A DNA stretch of 64,000 nucleotides from Congeria kusceri (taxonomy: Eukaryota > Mollusca > Bivalvia > Myida > Dreissenidae), in contig CM051030.1 of assembly GCA_027627225.1 (NCBI GenBank), positions 2,869,501-2,933,500 on the forward strand, written 5' to 3'. The position numbers and the translations under genes were made by a program. Shown in pieces: positions 34,530 to 46,444 of the stretch. Numbering within the stretch: position 1 is the first letter of the stretch; every line of letters starts with the position of its first letter. The notes beneath the pieces are model-generated. The model did not search any database. It saw nothing but the letters and a program-made list of their open reading frames with translations, and was not told the DNA's origin.

Positions 34530-36296
34530 GAGTAGGAGTAGTAGAAGGAGTAGGAGTAGGAGTGGGAGTGGGAGTGGGAGTGGGAGTGGGAGTGGGAGTA
34601 TGAGTAGGAGGAGGAGCAGGAGTAGTAGGAGGAGTATGAGGAGTAGGATTAGGAGGAGTATTAGGAGGCGTAGGAGAAGTAGGAGTATGAGGAGGAGTTG
34701 GAGGAGGAGGAGTAGTGGGACGAGTAGGAGTAGGAGTAGTAGTAGGAGTAGGAGTAGGAGTAGGAGGAGGAGGAGGAGGAGGAGTAGTGGGAGGAGTAGG
34801 AGTAGGATTAGGATTAGGTGTAGGTGCAGGAGTAGCAGTTGGAGTAGTAGTAGGAGGAGTAGTAGGAGGAGGAGTTGGAGTAGTAGTAGGAGGAGTAGTA
34901 GGAGGAGGAGGAGTAGGAGGAGTAGGAGGAGGAGTAGGATTAGGAAGAGTAGTAGGAGTAGGAATAGGAGTAGGAGTAGTAGGAGTAGGAGGAGGAGTAG
35001 GAGTAGTAGTAGGAGGAGGAGTAGTAGGAGGAGGAGTAGGAGAAGGAGTAGTAGTAGTGGAAGGATTAGGAGTAGGAGTAGTAGTAGTAGGAGTAGCAGT
35101 AGGAGAAGTTGGAGTAGGAGTAGGAGTAGTATTAGTAGGAGTAGTGGTAGTAGTATTAGTAGTAGGAGTAGGAGTAGTAGGAGTACGAGTAGGAGTAGTA
35201 GGATTAGGAGTAGGAGTAGTAGTAGTAGGAGTAGGAGTAGGATAAGTTGGATAAGGAGTAGGAATAGTAGTAGTAGGAGTAGTAGTAGTAGGATTGGTAG
35301 TAGGAGTAGGAGTAGTAGTAGTAGTAGTAGTAGTAGTAGGAGTAGTAGTAGTAGGAGTAGTAGGAGTAGAAGGAGTAGGAGTAGTAGGAGTAGGAGTAGT
35401 AGGAGTAATAGGAGTAGTAGTGGTAGGAGTAGTAGGAGTAGTAGGAGTAGGAGTAGGAGTAGTAGTAGTAGGAGTAGTAGTAGTAGGAGTAGTAGTAGTA
35501 GGAGTAGTAGTAGTAGGAGTAGTAGTAGTAGTATGAGTAGGAGTAGGAGTAGTAGGAGTAGTAGGAGTAGTAGGAGTAATAGGAGTAGTAGGAGGAGGAG
35601 TAGGAGTAGTAGGAGTAATAGGAGCAGGAGTGCTAGGAGTAATAGGAGCAGTAGGATTAGTAGTAGTAGGAGTAGTAGGAGAAGGAGTAGTAGGAGTAGG
35701 AGTAGTAGGAGTAGTAGGAGTAGTAGGAGTAGTAGGAGTAGTAGGAGTTGGAGTAGTAGTAGTAGTAGTAGTATTTGGTGTAGGAGTAGTAGTAGTAGTA
35801 GTAGGAGTAGGAGTAGTAGGAGTAGTAGGAGTAGGAGTAGTATTAGGAGTAGGAGTAGGAGTAGGAGTAGGAGTAGGCGTAGTAGTAGTAGTAGTAGTAG
35901 GAGTAGGAGTAGGAGTAGGAGTAGTTGAAGTAGTAGGAGTAGGAGTAGGAGTAGGAGTAGGAGTAGTAGGAGTAGGAGTAAGAGTAGTAGGAGTAGGAGT
36001 AGGAGGAGTAGGAGTAAGAGTAGTAGGAGTAGGAGTAGGAGTAGTAGTAGGAGTAAGAGTAGGAGTAGTAGGAGTTGTAGGAGTAGGAGTAGGAGTAGTA
36101 GGAGGAGTAGGAGTAGGAGTAGTAGTAGGAGAAGTAGTAGGAGGAGGAGCAGGAGTAGTAGTAGTAGGATTAGGAGTAGTTGTAGTAGTAGTAGGAGTTG
36201 CAGTAGGAGAAGTTGGAGTAGGAGTAGGAGTCGTATTAGTAGGAGTAGTAGTAGTAGTAGTAGTAGTAGTAGGAGTAGGAGTAGTACAGATACAGG
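33330..36296. repeat. 3-kb (AGT)n/(GGAGTA)n satellite
   Basis: Almost continuous units of AGT, GGAGTA and GGAGTGGGAGT. The + strand is nearly free of C for about 3 kb. Local changes of unit (AGT-rich, GGAGTA-rich, GTGGGA-rich) alternate, suggesting repeated slippage and block duplication. Long open frames (Val/Gly or Ser/Arg only) exist because the unit lacks in-frame stops in two phases; they are not genes. Confidence 0.97.
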
Positions 36297-36651
36297 AGTA
36301 GTGCTACAGATTCTAAACTGTGGATTATCGTCTTAAATTAGTACCATATTGTTTAAAGTATTTTAAACGCTCTTGTATCCATAACCAGTGACTAATTGAG
36401 GTTGGCTTGAGTCACGGGAAAACAATAATGGGTAGAAATAGTACTTAAAAAAGTCCGTGCGTAAATCTCGCAACGTCTATGTTATAACTCTTCTTCTGAG
36501 AGTGTAATCTAAGGTAAAAGGCGTATTCTAGTACAATACACTGCCAGAATCTATAACAAAATTGAGCAATATCAAAAATTTACATAACGTATGTCAATTG
36601 GGCCTGAAATAAGTTAATATAGAAAGGGTCATGTGCTTCTACGAAATACTA

Positions 36652-36935
36652 TGCACCTATCAATATTTTTTCTCCGGGCGGGGGGGGGGGGGGGCGGCTG
36701 GCAGACACACGGGGAATTTGACTAATTTTATTTTATTTTTGGGGTCCAATGCCCCAACCTAGAGTCGAGCATTTTTGTCTTAATAACTACAGTGGGAGGT
36801 GCTTGGTTTATCAATTGACCCGGGAGGCCCAATCTTACTGGGATCTAAAATCAGACCTAAGTCTATTTCCCGGGACCCGCAATCATTCTGCTGAAGGCAA
36901 ATTCCCGCCTGTCGCAGTTTTAGTGGATAAATGAT
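36652..36935. mobile_element. Second copy of the 27,115 MITE-like element
   Basis: Shares 'gcacctatcaatat', 'ggggaatttgacta', 'tttttggggtccaatgcccc' and 'cccgggacccgcaat' with 27,115-27,402. It has a run of about 16 G near 36,679. The right inverted end is not preserved. Bases 36,297-36,651 and 36,936-37,531 show nothing recognised. Confidence 0.65.
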
Positions 36936-37531
36936 ATAATATCTCGAAAGTAATAAAAGTTGTTCTATAAAGATGAACATGAAATACGTGTAAATTTATT
37001 ATTTGAAAAAAAATAATTTTTCTTCTATAATGTAATACGTTACAAGCCCGCCTATAAAAAAAAAACTGAGAATCTCAGCAAGCCCGGTTCAGAATTCACC
37101 AGTTCGGGGCTTATGGGTTTGTGCTTGTATCGACCACTAAATTACATTAGCATAATAAAGGGCCTTGAACGGTGAAACAAATTGTTAGTGACACGTACGT
37201 TTTTCTCAATGTCGATAGAAGTTGCCGAATAATCGATCAGCAAGTAATGCACTGTCATCTGAGAGCTTTTTGTCAGCGTCCGATCCATTATATACAAACT
37301 CCATTGAACATTGACGGTTCCTATGCAGTAGCATAATGTTCAATAACAAATTCTAACATGATACTCGCTGATCTTTCTATGGACAAAGAACAAAATTATC
37401 GTTGTTAAACTACCAATACACAACGCCAAAAGAAGTCCCGATTCTGAGCGGAGCATAGTAAAAGTAGTTTCAATTACAGTTGCAAAACTATATGCCAAAT
37501 CATGTTAGAATCGAAATAATGTTCTTATTAC

Positions 37532-37668
37532 CTTTGTTTATCGACCAATAAACAACTGTTTGTCGTTCTGATGAGTGGCTATTAAACAACTTGGGCTAAC
37601 GCCCTGTTTTAACTCCTACGCGTCAGAACTCCAAATCGTTGTTTATTGGCCGATAAAGAACGATAAAT
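37532..37668. mobile_element. Foldback element 2
   Basis: Left arm 'tttgtttatcgaccaataaa' + 'caactgtttgtcgttctgat'; right arm 'cagaactccaaatcgttgtt' + 'tattggccgataaagaac'. Preceded by 'catgttagaatcgaaat', also found before foldback element 3. Bases 37,669-38,140 hold only AT-rich spacer with a short (AAAT)n. Confidence 0.7.
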
Positions 37669-38142
37669 GGAAAATTATTTCTTAAGTAAACATAGGATTG
37701 GGCTGGTTCCTCCCATATTGGTACTCTGCAGTTACCACTGTAACCACGATCTAAACACTTACAGATTTGGAAGTATTAAGGGGAGATGGTTATGAGTAGT
37801 TTGAAGATAGATATTTTTTACAAAATTTCTATTTTATCATTATTATTTTATAACAATGACATAGACAAGTTGCATTAATGGTCAAGGTATATATAATACG
37901 AGTAAAAATGAGAAACAAAAACAAATAAATAAATAAATAAATGAAGTAAACATTACAACGCAAGGATGTTACATTGTCCACATTTTGATAATGTGCTTGT
38001 CTACGGTTTTATTTTGCGCCAAGTGTTTTGACTATTGTCACGTGGATATTTATGCCGGCAGGGATTTAAAATTGAGCAGTGCTCGGAACCAGTAAAATCT
38101 CTGAGCGGAGGTTCAAATGTCGTGTCGATTTTGTCTTAAACA

Positions 38143-38317
38143 GGTTAAATCTTAACAAGGATACAAGCTTAAATTAAAATGGTAGTTCGATATTTTGGCT
38201 AAGTTTACTTCCTCCTTCAGTCACTCCTTTTGTATCTTCAGGACCGTGAACAACGTATAACAATGTGGTTTTACACAACTGTGTGTGTTTGTATAATGGC
38301 TAATATGACAGTAGATG
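38143..38317 (+). CDS. Second signal-peptide exon, upstream copy
   Basis: ATG at 38,263; the 55-bp coding part encodes MWFYTTVCVCIMANMTVD and ends in phase 1 at donor 'atg|gtaaat'. The 5' flank (38,143-38,262, 'tttgtatcttcag...ccgtgaacaacgtataacaa') matches the flank of the exon at 39,503, so leader plus exon were duplicated in tandem about 1.24 kb apart. Its hydrophobic core is weaker than that of the downstream copy. It could be an alternative first exon of the same gene or the relic of a neighbouring duplicate; the phase allows splicing to 45,560. Confidence 0.5.
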
Positions 38318-39502
38318 GTAAATATATGTCTTATATTTGCGGTAACATAGCTAGATATACCCAATGACGCAAATATAGCATATGTTAAAGCTAAGAATTC
38401 TAGCATACATGTAGTTATTTGCCGAGAAGGTTAGAAATTGATTTTTTCTTGGTGGTAATCCGGATTTTCGGATACTCGAAGTTTTTAATTCTTAAGTATT
38501 GGTAGAGGAAGGTTACCTAGCACGGGAAAATTCAGTTGTTTAGTGGGTTTTCTATCTACGCCGGCGGAGGAGCACTGTTTTGTAGGTTATTTTTTTCTTT
38601 AAACGCACTTTTTTTTTTTTTTTTTACATATATAGTATTTGTACTTAACACAGCTAATCAGTGCTCCAGATAAGCTTTTGTACTGGGGGTACATGAACGT
38701 GTACTTCTGAAAATTTGGGAGTAAATGTACACTCTTTCAAGAATTAAAAGGGGTGGTAAGTTTACATCTAAAACAGTACAATACATGGAAATTTAAAAAA
38801 ACAACACCAGAGTGTTATAAAAATATTACTTATTAGTGTAGCAACAGTATTTGAAAACAATAATAATACAAATAAGACTTCTCAACATTTTAAGACTTTT
38901 ATTGCTAATTACTGAACATATTATCTGCACATTCATATAGGCAGGCCTGTCAAACTTCTATCTTTTGTCTTCCAGTCACTAAAATGTGACGTTTCGTACA
39001 CAAACATGAGAAGAAGTGTGCGTAAATGTACACTCAAATTTTATTTTTCTCTGCGTAACCTCCAATTTTGTGTGCGTAATTTACGTCTGCGGCTAATGGT
39101 GTATCACTTTCCATCGGCTTTATTTATATATTATGAATAAATTAAGTTTTACTAACCGATTTCCGAAACGTAATGGTTGACACCAGTATAACAGTTTTGT
39201 AATATATAATATATTAGGTAGTCTTTTATCGAACATTTTTGTACATCGCTAAGGAAGGTTAAACTGCAAATTGCTTCAAACCGGAGTAACTCAACCGAAA
39301 CCACGAGCGTGCAAATTCCAATACAGTTTAATACTACAAAAACTACGTCATGTCATGACGAGTGTTTTGTACAAACTCAACAAGGATGCACGCTTAAATT
39401 ACACTGGTAGTGCACCCTCACACACACATATTTTGACTACCTTAAAGTTAATTTCCCCAATCAGTCAGTTTGTATCTTCAGAACCGTAAACAACGTATAA
39501 CA

Positions 39503-39557
39503 ATGCGGGTTTACTCTGTCGTTGTTGCTTTTATACTGGCTACTATGACAGTAAAGG
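39503..39557 (+). CDS. Receptor exon 1: signal peptide
   Basis: ATG at 39,503; encodes MRVYSVVVAFILATMTVK and, with the first two bases of exon 2, a following Ala, a plausible cleavage site (TVKA|QTY). Donor 'aagg|gtaaata'. The 5' flank matches that of the upstream duplicate at 38,263. No TATA box or other promoter element is clear. Confidence 0.65.
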
Positions 39558-39899
39558 GTAAATACATGTTTTATATTTATGGTTATGTAACTCTATAAGC
39601 TTTCTACCAATGGCGTAAATAGAGTACAGTTTAAAGCGTAGAATGTTTTGATGATACGAAAATATGATATACATGTATATTGAAAATAATATTCTGTCAG
39701 ACATAAAATGTGGATAGAATCTGTATAGTAAATGTTTTACTTCAGTTTGTTTAATCTCATGTCTACTAGGAATCTATGGTTAACCAATACTAGAACTCCG
39801 CGAGTCGGATGTGTCGCCTGACGCCGGATAGCTTACATGAACTATGGGCGATTATGTCGCAAAGTACACCTTGCATACCTTAAGTTATTGTCTACACAA

Positions 39900-40290
39900 G
39901 CCTTATTTCAACATTTTCTGAGAGAGATACGGTTGAGTCACGTCATGTCTGAGAGAGACACGGTTGAGTCACGTCATGTCTGAGATCGACTTGGCTTGCT
40001 TCAGAGTTGCTGGCAGGTTATACCGGTAGTACACGAAACGAAACAATTAAGCTGTGTGATACCTACATGTTCTTAAGTCAATGATCCGATATCTCTGAAT
40101 ATTCAAGCCTCATGCTTGAAGCTTCTATTGTACCTGGAATAAAACTCGGACAAACTTTCAAAACAAATCCACATAAAGAAGCACTTAAAGTTACTGCTCA
40201 CATTTTTTTAACAGATTAATTGAACTCTTCAAAAGCACTACACTCTGGCTAATTGCAAACAAAAGACTAATTAAAACCAAAAATGCGACA
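39900..40290. other. Intron 1, small repeat
   Basis: A 33-bp pair ('gacacggttgagtcacgtca' type) lies at about 39,923-39,985. Otherwise nothing is recognised from 39,558 to 40,290. Confidence 0.5.
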
Positions 40291-40745
40291 CAAAAATAAG
40301 TATGAACATTTACAAAGGGCAATAACTCCGAAAGTATGAGGTGCAGAGTAACTGTTCTTGTGCACTGCACTTCCCCTCAATAAGATCTATCTACTTATGA
40401 AGTTTCAAGTTGATAGCTTTCATAGTCTTAGAGTTATGCTCCGGACAAAAATTAAGTATGAAAATGAACAAAGGGCAATAACTTCAAAAGTATGTGATGC
40501 AGAGTAAACGTTCGTGCGAACTGCACTTTCCCTTAATGAGCTCTATCTACCTATGAAGTTTCAAGTTAATAGCTTTCATAGTCTTAGAGTTATGCTGCGG
40601 ACAAAAATTAATATGAAAATAAACAAAGGGCAATAACTCCAAAAGTATGAGGTGCAGAGTAATGGTTCTTGTGCACTGCACTTTCCCTCGATGAGATCTA
40701 TCTACCTATGAAGTTTCATTTGATAGCTTTTAATAGACACCGGCG
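40290..40745. repeat. ~160-bp tandem array in intron 1
   Basis: Three units with 'caaagggcaataactccgaa', 'agtatgaggtgcagagtaa', 'gtgcactgcacttcccct' and 'ctatctacctatgaagtttc'. Same style as the cores of the Helentron-like elements, but no hairpin end was found. Confidence 0.8.
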
Positions 40746-41167
40746 CTGACATAAGTAACCCCTATATTTCGCCTAGTCAAGCGACACAAAAAGTTGTCAC
40801 ATTTCTCTTAACATTGGATATATAAATGTTTAGGTAAACAAAAGAGTCGTGAAAATATTTGAATACCAGATAATCATGATACTTTTGTTGAACTTGAATA
40901 ACAAATAAGGCAACTATTTTTGAAGGCTAGATTTAAACGAGTAACTGTTAGGTTAAGTAAAATTGTTGATAACTGATTGCAAATACATGTAATCGATTAA
41001 TCTTTTTTTTTCTGGCCACGATCTGTATCGTATTTGGGTCCACTTTTGTGGACTACAAATCCATTTAGGTAGTGTTTGAAACTAGTAATAGGGGATCTCA
41101 TTATGGGCATTGGCAAGTAAGCATGTTGCTTTTACATGTAAATATATATTTGTGCGCCTTCATTCAG

Positions 41168-41175
41168 GACATTAT

Positions 41176-41211
<36 letters not shown>

Positions 41212-41401
41212 TATTATTATTAGTAGTAGTTGTTGTTGTTGTTGGAGTAGTAATAGTAGTAGAAATAGAAATAGTAGTCGTAGTAGTAGTAGTAGTAGAA
41301 GTTGTTGCTGTTGTTGTTGTTGTAGTAGGAGTAGTAGTAGTAGTAGTTGTTGTGGTAGTAGTAGTAGGAGTAATAGTAGTAGTAGTAGTAGTAGTAGTAG
41401 T

Positions 41402-41436
<35 letters not shown>

Positions 41437-41485
41437 CAGTAGCAGTAGCAGTAGCAGTAGCAGTAGCAGTAGCAGTAGCAGTAGC

Positions 41486-41531
<46 letters not shown>

Positions 41532-41640
41532 CTAATAGTATTATAAATAGTAGTAGTAGTAGTTGTTTTGTTGTTGTAGTAGAAGTAGTAGTAGTAGTTG
41601 CGGTAGTAGTAGTAGGAGTAATAGTAGTAGTATTAGTAGC

Positions 41641-41680
<40 letters not shown>

Positions 41681-41681
41681 T

Positions 41682-41744
<63 letters not shown>

Positions 41745-41842
41745 CAGTAGTAGTAGTAGTAGCGTTAGCGGTAGTAGTAGAAGTAGCGGTAGCGGTAGTA
41801 GTAGTAGGTACGTGTAGTAGTAGTTACGTGTAGTAGTAGTAA

Positions 41843-41878
<36 letters not shown>

Positions 41879-42010
41879 TTCATGTAGTAGTAGTAGTAGT
41901 AGGAGTAATAGTAGTAGTAGTAGAAGTAGCGGTAACGGTAGTAGTAGTAGTAGTATTAGTAGTAGTAGTACTAGTAGTAGTAGCAGTAATAGTTGTGGTA
42001 GTAGAAACAT
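41168..42010. repeat. Trinucleotide microsatellites (AAT, AGT, AGC, TTG)
   Basis: A run of AAT, then long AGT tracts with embedded AGC (41,401-41,490) and TTG clusters. All predicted frames here are homopolymer-like (poly-Ser, poly-Val, poly-Ile) and not genes. Confidence 0.95.
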
Positions 42011-42180
42011 AATTGGACTTATTACCATATTACATTACGAGGTAAAAGTAGCATATTTTCGGATTTTTAACATTCGGTGAGACATATTTATTTGCGCTGG
42101 TTTTGAATTCGCGAGGAAATAAAATCGCGAATATTAGCGAATATAAAACCCACGCAAATAAAAGTTCTACCAGTCCAACA

Positions 42181-42216
42181 ATAGTAGTAGTAGTAGTACT
42201 AGAAGTAGTAGTAGTA

Positions 42217-42256
<40 letters not shown>

Positions 42257-42264
42257 CAGTAGTA

Positions 42265-42295
<31 letters not shown>

Positions 42296-42430
42296 AAGTA
42301 GTAGTAGTAGCAGCAGTAGTAGTAGTAGTACTAGTAGTAGCATCAGCAGCAGTACCAGTAGCAGTTGCAGTAGTAAAGTATTTTTATTATCGGTATGCTG
42401 ACAGCTGCAGCAGCACTAATAGTAGTAAAT
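42181..42430. repeat. (AGT)n microsatellite, second block
   Basis: AGT/AGA/AGC tract, separated from the first by about 170 bp of ordinary sequence. Confidence 0.93.
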
Positions 42431-42516
42431 GCATCTAAGACTAATACCATCGTTTTATTCGGTTACATTAATCTGACAATGACCTTTATGAAGTGATAAT
42501 AAAGTGCAAGCGACGA

Positions 42517-43205
42517 AACAAGAGCTGTTTGAAAAACAGTAATTCTACCTCTAGGTTAAAATACATATTTAAAATATTAAGTTTGGTGATAATCGGATGA
42601 GAACTGATAACAAAGTGAGTGGAAACTGGTATATGGCATATTTTCGATAATTCAAGGGCCATAACTCTGGTTTTTGCTTGACCATCGATCTTGGCTAAGA
42701 TATTCTAATCTTAAACACATTCATTAAGTTTGGCGAAGATTAGATGAATACTGTTGGACTTAGAGAGCGAAAACCGCTGAATCGGCCAATTTTAAATTCT
42801 TAAAGGGCCATAACTCCACAGTTCTTAGGGCAATTTCGCCGCTTATCGAACTTGGCCAATATATTTAACCCACAAACATTTTCAGCAAGTTTGGTGCAGA
42901 TCGGATGAAAACTGTTTGAGTTAGAGAGCGAAAATGGTTAAAAGGTTAATTTTAGACAATTCAAGGGCTATAACTCCACAATTCCTAGAGCTTTTTGGCT
43001 GATTATCGAACTTGGCCGAGATATTATGCCAATATACAAGTTCGTGAAGTTTGGTTAAAATCGGATGAAAACTATTGGACTTAGAGAGCGGAAACGAAAG
43101 TGGTCTACCGACCGACAGACAGACTGACCGACCGACAGACTGACCGATCGACCGACATTAGCAAACCAATATATCTCGCCATCTTCTATGGGGTGTATAA
43201 ACATA
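42517..43205 (-). mobile_element. Helentron-like element, decayed
   Basis: Hairpin end 'aacaagagctgtttgaaaaa' with stem CTGTTT/AAACAG. The core is about 170-bp units ('gggccataactccacag', 'tcggatgaaaactgtt', 'agttagagagcgaaaa'). A 'gaccgaccgacagac' microsatellite (43,109-43,155) lies near the opposite end, as in the other elements. The inverted partner at the far end is not clear. Confidence 0.5.
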
Positions 43206-43243
43206 TATTTATTACTGTATGTGAACAACGTGATTTCAATAAG

Positions 43244-43300
43244 GCGTAAAAAAATATATTTGTTTCAGATAACATGCCCCAAAAATTAGGGTAGGTAGTT

Positions 43301-43331
<31 letters not shown>

Positions 43332-43582
43332 GGTAAATGGTCAACTTGAAGATTCTAAAACTGAATGACTATTCAAAACATAACAATAATATCCTTAAAC
43401 ATTGTTTATAAGTGGATACTATCAGTATTAACAAAACACGTATTTATCCAAAACACATTTACTTATTGAAAAAGGTAAATAAAACAAAAATCAATCTGAC
43501 AAACCCAATAATATGTTCTAGGGTCGGGGCATTTTTTTAGGGTAGGTCGGGTTACATGAAACAAACATATGTTTTTTTTACG
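43244..43582. mobile_element. MITE-like element with ~30-bp inverted ends
   Basis: Left 'gcgtaaaaaaatatatttgt' + 'ttcagataac'; right, inverted, 'gttacatgaaacaaacatat' + 'gtttttttacgc'. Inside, 'atgccccaaaaattagggta' and 'cggggcatttttttagggta' echo each other, around a run of about 24 T. No frame. Confidence 0.6.
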
Positions 43583-44016
43583 CATAAGCATCATGTTGTT
43601 GAAATAGGGTTCATTCAAATAGTTTAAACAACAGTGTTACAGTGGTTGTGGTTAAGCAAAATGACATGTGCACGCTCAATGAATAAAAGGGAAACATTGA
43701 ATTGAAAATCTGAAGCCCCGGATTATGAAAACAAGTATTTGCGTGACAATATCGGCGCACTTTACCATCCAAGTATGTCAAGTTATTGACATTTCCGACA
43801 AAAGATTTAAAAAAAATCTATGTATTTTTAAAGGGTTTTTCGTTTATTTCACAAACAAATAAGATTTTTATATTGCATACATAATGCTGAGGAAGACTTT
43901 ATGCACTTTAAGCTGGAATGGATACTTGTTTGCTGAACATTTTTCAGAGTAATCGCCATGATTTAAGTGCATACGTTTATACATACTTATCGTAAACCAT
44001 TTCATTTTAATTAAAT

Positions 44017-44857
44017 AACAAGAGATGTTTGTAAAACATGTATGCCCACAGACTTGCGGACAAGTCTTCAATATGTGCAATTGTTAAGAGATTTTTTTAA
44101 TATTGTATGTGCACATTAACACATGGGGAGGAAATTAAAGTTGATGCTTTAGAAAGTAAATATAAGGCTGAAAGAAAGATAGAGTATAATTATGGATTTA
44201 TGTTTACAGTCTATTATATAAGGATACGTGTTTTCTGTTTGATTTAAACATCAAATAGGTCAACATATCTCTTAATATCCTGCGGAAACAAAATGGTCTA
44301 CGGATAAAACAGTTTTCATGTTACAAGCCCCTGTGACCTTGATCTTTGACCTGTTGACCTCAAAATTGATAGGCGTCTTCCTTTCCTCCCGAGTAACCAG
44401 CATACCAACTTGGATGATCGTAGGTCAAAGCGTATTCTACATATCATGCGGAAACGAAATGGTCTACAGAGGAGACAGTTTTCATGTTACAAGCCTCTTT
44501 CACCTTGACCTTTGACCTGTTGACCTCAAAATTGATAGGCGTCTTTCTTTCCTCCCAAGTAACCAGCATACCAACTTAAATGATCTAGGTTAAAGCGTTC
44601 TCTAGATATCGTGCGGAAACGAATTTCATGTTACAAGCCCCTGTGACGTTGACCTTTGACCTGTTGACCTCAAAATCAATAGGCGTCTTCCTTTCCTTCC
44701 AAGTAACCAGCATCGTAGGTCAAAGCGTTCTCTAGATATCATGCGGAAACGAAATGGTCTACGGACAGACCGACCGACCATCCGACCGACCGACCGACCC
44801 ACCGACGGACAGGTGCAAAGCAATATACCCCGACTTCTTCGAAGGGGGGCATAATAA
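44017..44857 (-). mobile_element. Helentron-like element, both ends present
   Basis: Hairpin end 'aacaagagatgtttgtaaaa', stem ATGTTT/AAACAT. Next to it 'tatgccc' pairs with 'gggcata' at the far end (44,846-44,852). The core is about 170-bp units ('gttacaagcccctgtgacc', 'tgttgacctcaaaattgata', 'tcatgcggaaacgaaatgg'). An 'accgaccgaccgaccg' microsatellite sits near the 5' end (44,767-44,802). The TATGCCC ends differ from the CTCGACTATTC ends of other elements here, yet pair just as well. Confidence 0.6.
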
Positions 44858-45236
44858 TAACAGTTTTACACAGTATCTCAATAATTGTTTGCTCTGATAA
44901 TTTGTTAACGATACTAACATTCCGATAAGTTGCAAAACACAAATTTTTATATATTGTACTTATAAAACAATCATGTTATACATATATGTGTGTTGACATT
45001 CGCAAGATTTTCGTTGTTAATTTGCCAATAAACAACTCGAAAATAACCTAAGTATATGAGTAAGTGGTTTTCCTTTTGTCTTTTGATATTCTGTCAATTT
45101 ATTATTTGATAATGTCTTACATCCACAAACTTAGGCAAGTCAAGGATAAAATATAGTGCGCATTGTAATAGCAGAATATGTTGTCTGGTCATGTTAGAAT
45201 CGAAATTATTTTCGCTTCATCATTGTTTATCTGTTT

Positions 45237-45350
45237 CGCTTTATCGTTGTTTATCTGTAAATAAACAACGTATTTGCGTTCTGATGCACGTATATTAAAC
45301 CACTCGGAAGAACTCAAAACTGTTGTTTACAGATAAACAACGATAAAGCG
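45237..45350. mobile_element. Foldback element 3
   Basis: Arms 'cgctttatcgttgtttatct' and 'agataaacaacgataaagcg' are perfect inverses at the outer ends. Inner parts carry 'gcgttctgatgcacg'. The inner sequence differs from elements 1 and 2 but keeps the palindromic form. Confidence 0.75.
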
Positions 45351-45559
45351 AAATGTATTTCTTTATTTAATAATGCCTCCAGTAAATAGTAAACACATTC
45401 TTTGATGCAATTGGTTCAAACACAAATAATTTTTTTGTAAGAACTTTACTTTCTATATACAAAGAAAAACGGTTATGTTTTAGCTGGACTAAAGCAGTTT
45501 GTAAGATCATTTGTAAGAACATTACCCTCTTTAAACGAAAATAAACATTTCTATTTTAG

Positions 45560-45733
45560 CTCAAACATACAGCGAACGTAATACGACAAGCACTTGGATT
45601 TCTGCACCATGTAACTTAGCTGAACCCAATCTTGTGTATCGCAACAGCTCCTTTCATGTAAATGAAACTTTGACAATCACCTCAGACGTTTGGATCGGCT
45701 ATTTCATGGCAAAGATTCCGCTTTTATTTCTAG
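45560..45733 (+). CDS. Receptor exon 2: lectin-like half, glycosylated
   Basis: 174 bp, acceptor 'tctattttag', donor 'ctag|gtaatat', phase 1/1. Encodes QTYSERNTTSTWISAPCNLA through SDVWIGYFMAKIPLLFL. The pattern W..A..C.LA....L and a later VWIGY are typical of a C-type-lectin-like fold start and its WIG motif. Three N-glycosylation sequons (NTT, NSS, NET). The assignment is by motif only. Confidence 0.6.
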
Positions 45734-46038
45734 GTAATATGTTTTTACATTGTGCAAATGTAATTTTACATTACAAAAATAAGTGGTGCTCGTAACAATA
45801 TGTGTTCGTCACATACAAGCTGTTTGAATTTAGAACATTTAATCATTGGATTTCAAGTTTGAATGGGATTATGTTCTACAACACATCAACAATCTGGTTC
45901 ACACAATTAATTCTTACATTCGATGAAATATATTGTGTATTACAACATGAATAAAATATCAATTATAAGAACTTGTTAAATATTAGCTTTTCAGTTGCAT
46001 ATTTATGCTATTGATACCAGATAAATATTGCTTTGTAG

Positions 46039-46142
46039 GTTGCACAGTTATACAGGTCGGCGAAACGAACAATGTGACAAGTATCGGGTATTGTTATAAC
46101 CTGTGTGGCGATGTTACATGTGGAATAAAAAAGCTCGACAAT
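46039..46142 (+). CDS. Receptor exon 3: Cys-rich, WSC-like start
   Basis: Acceptor 'gctttgtag'. Encodes GCTVIQVGETNNVTSIGYCY then NLCGDVTCGIKKLDN; several Cys and one sequon (NVT). The donor is uncertain: 'aat|gtacat' is the only fitting site and would leave phase 0, matching exon 4. Confidence 0.5.
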
Positions 46143-46326
46143 GTACATATTATAATAATTTTATTAAAATATAGTTTTGCCAATATTTATTACAACAATA
46201 AGATAATATATTAATCCATTTTCATAAAATGAAGTTTGCTAAACCCATGAATGGCATTGCATTTGGTATGGCAAATAGTCCAATGCAAATGACTGTCGTC
46301 GATAGAGTTACAAAACTGTCTTGCAG

Positions 46327-46444
46327 TCTACTTTGGAATGTCTATGCGTTAACATAACTGTGGAAACAACACCTTCGCAGTGCAGAAGTAACGACGATAT
46401 CATATGTAAAGACAAGTGTTACGCCATGTTTATTTCAATCAATG
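46327..46444 (+). CDS. Receptor exon 4: Cys-rich, WSC-like end
   Basis: 118 bp, acceptor 'tgtcttgcag', strong donor 'aatg|gtaagt', phase 0 in and 1 out. Encodes STLECLCVNITVETTPSQCR then SNDDIICKDKCYAMFISIN; six Cys and one sequon. C.C then spaced C..C..C resembles the second half of a WSC-like carbohydrate-binding module. Tentative. Confidence 0.55.

Noticed and set aside
33224..36301. Open frames of 176-486 codons (Val/Gly or Ser/Arg)
   Set aside because: They lie entirely in the GGAGTA/AGT satellite; the composition is fixed by the repeat unit and there is no splice or start context.
41072..42438. Poly-Ser, poly-Val and poly-Leu frames
   Set aside because: Trinucleotide microsatellite read in different phases.
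44626..44942. Minus-strand Arg/Val/Ser frames
   Set aside because: Produced by the 'accgaccgaccg' microsatellite of a Helentron-like element.
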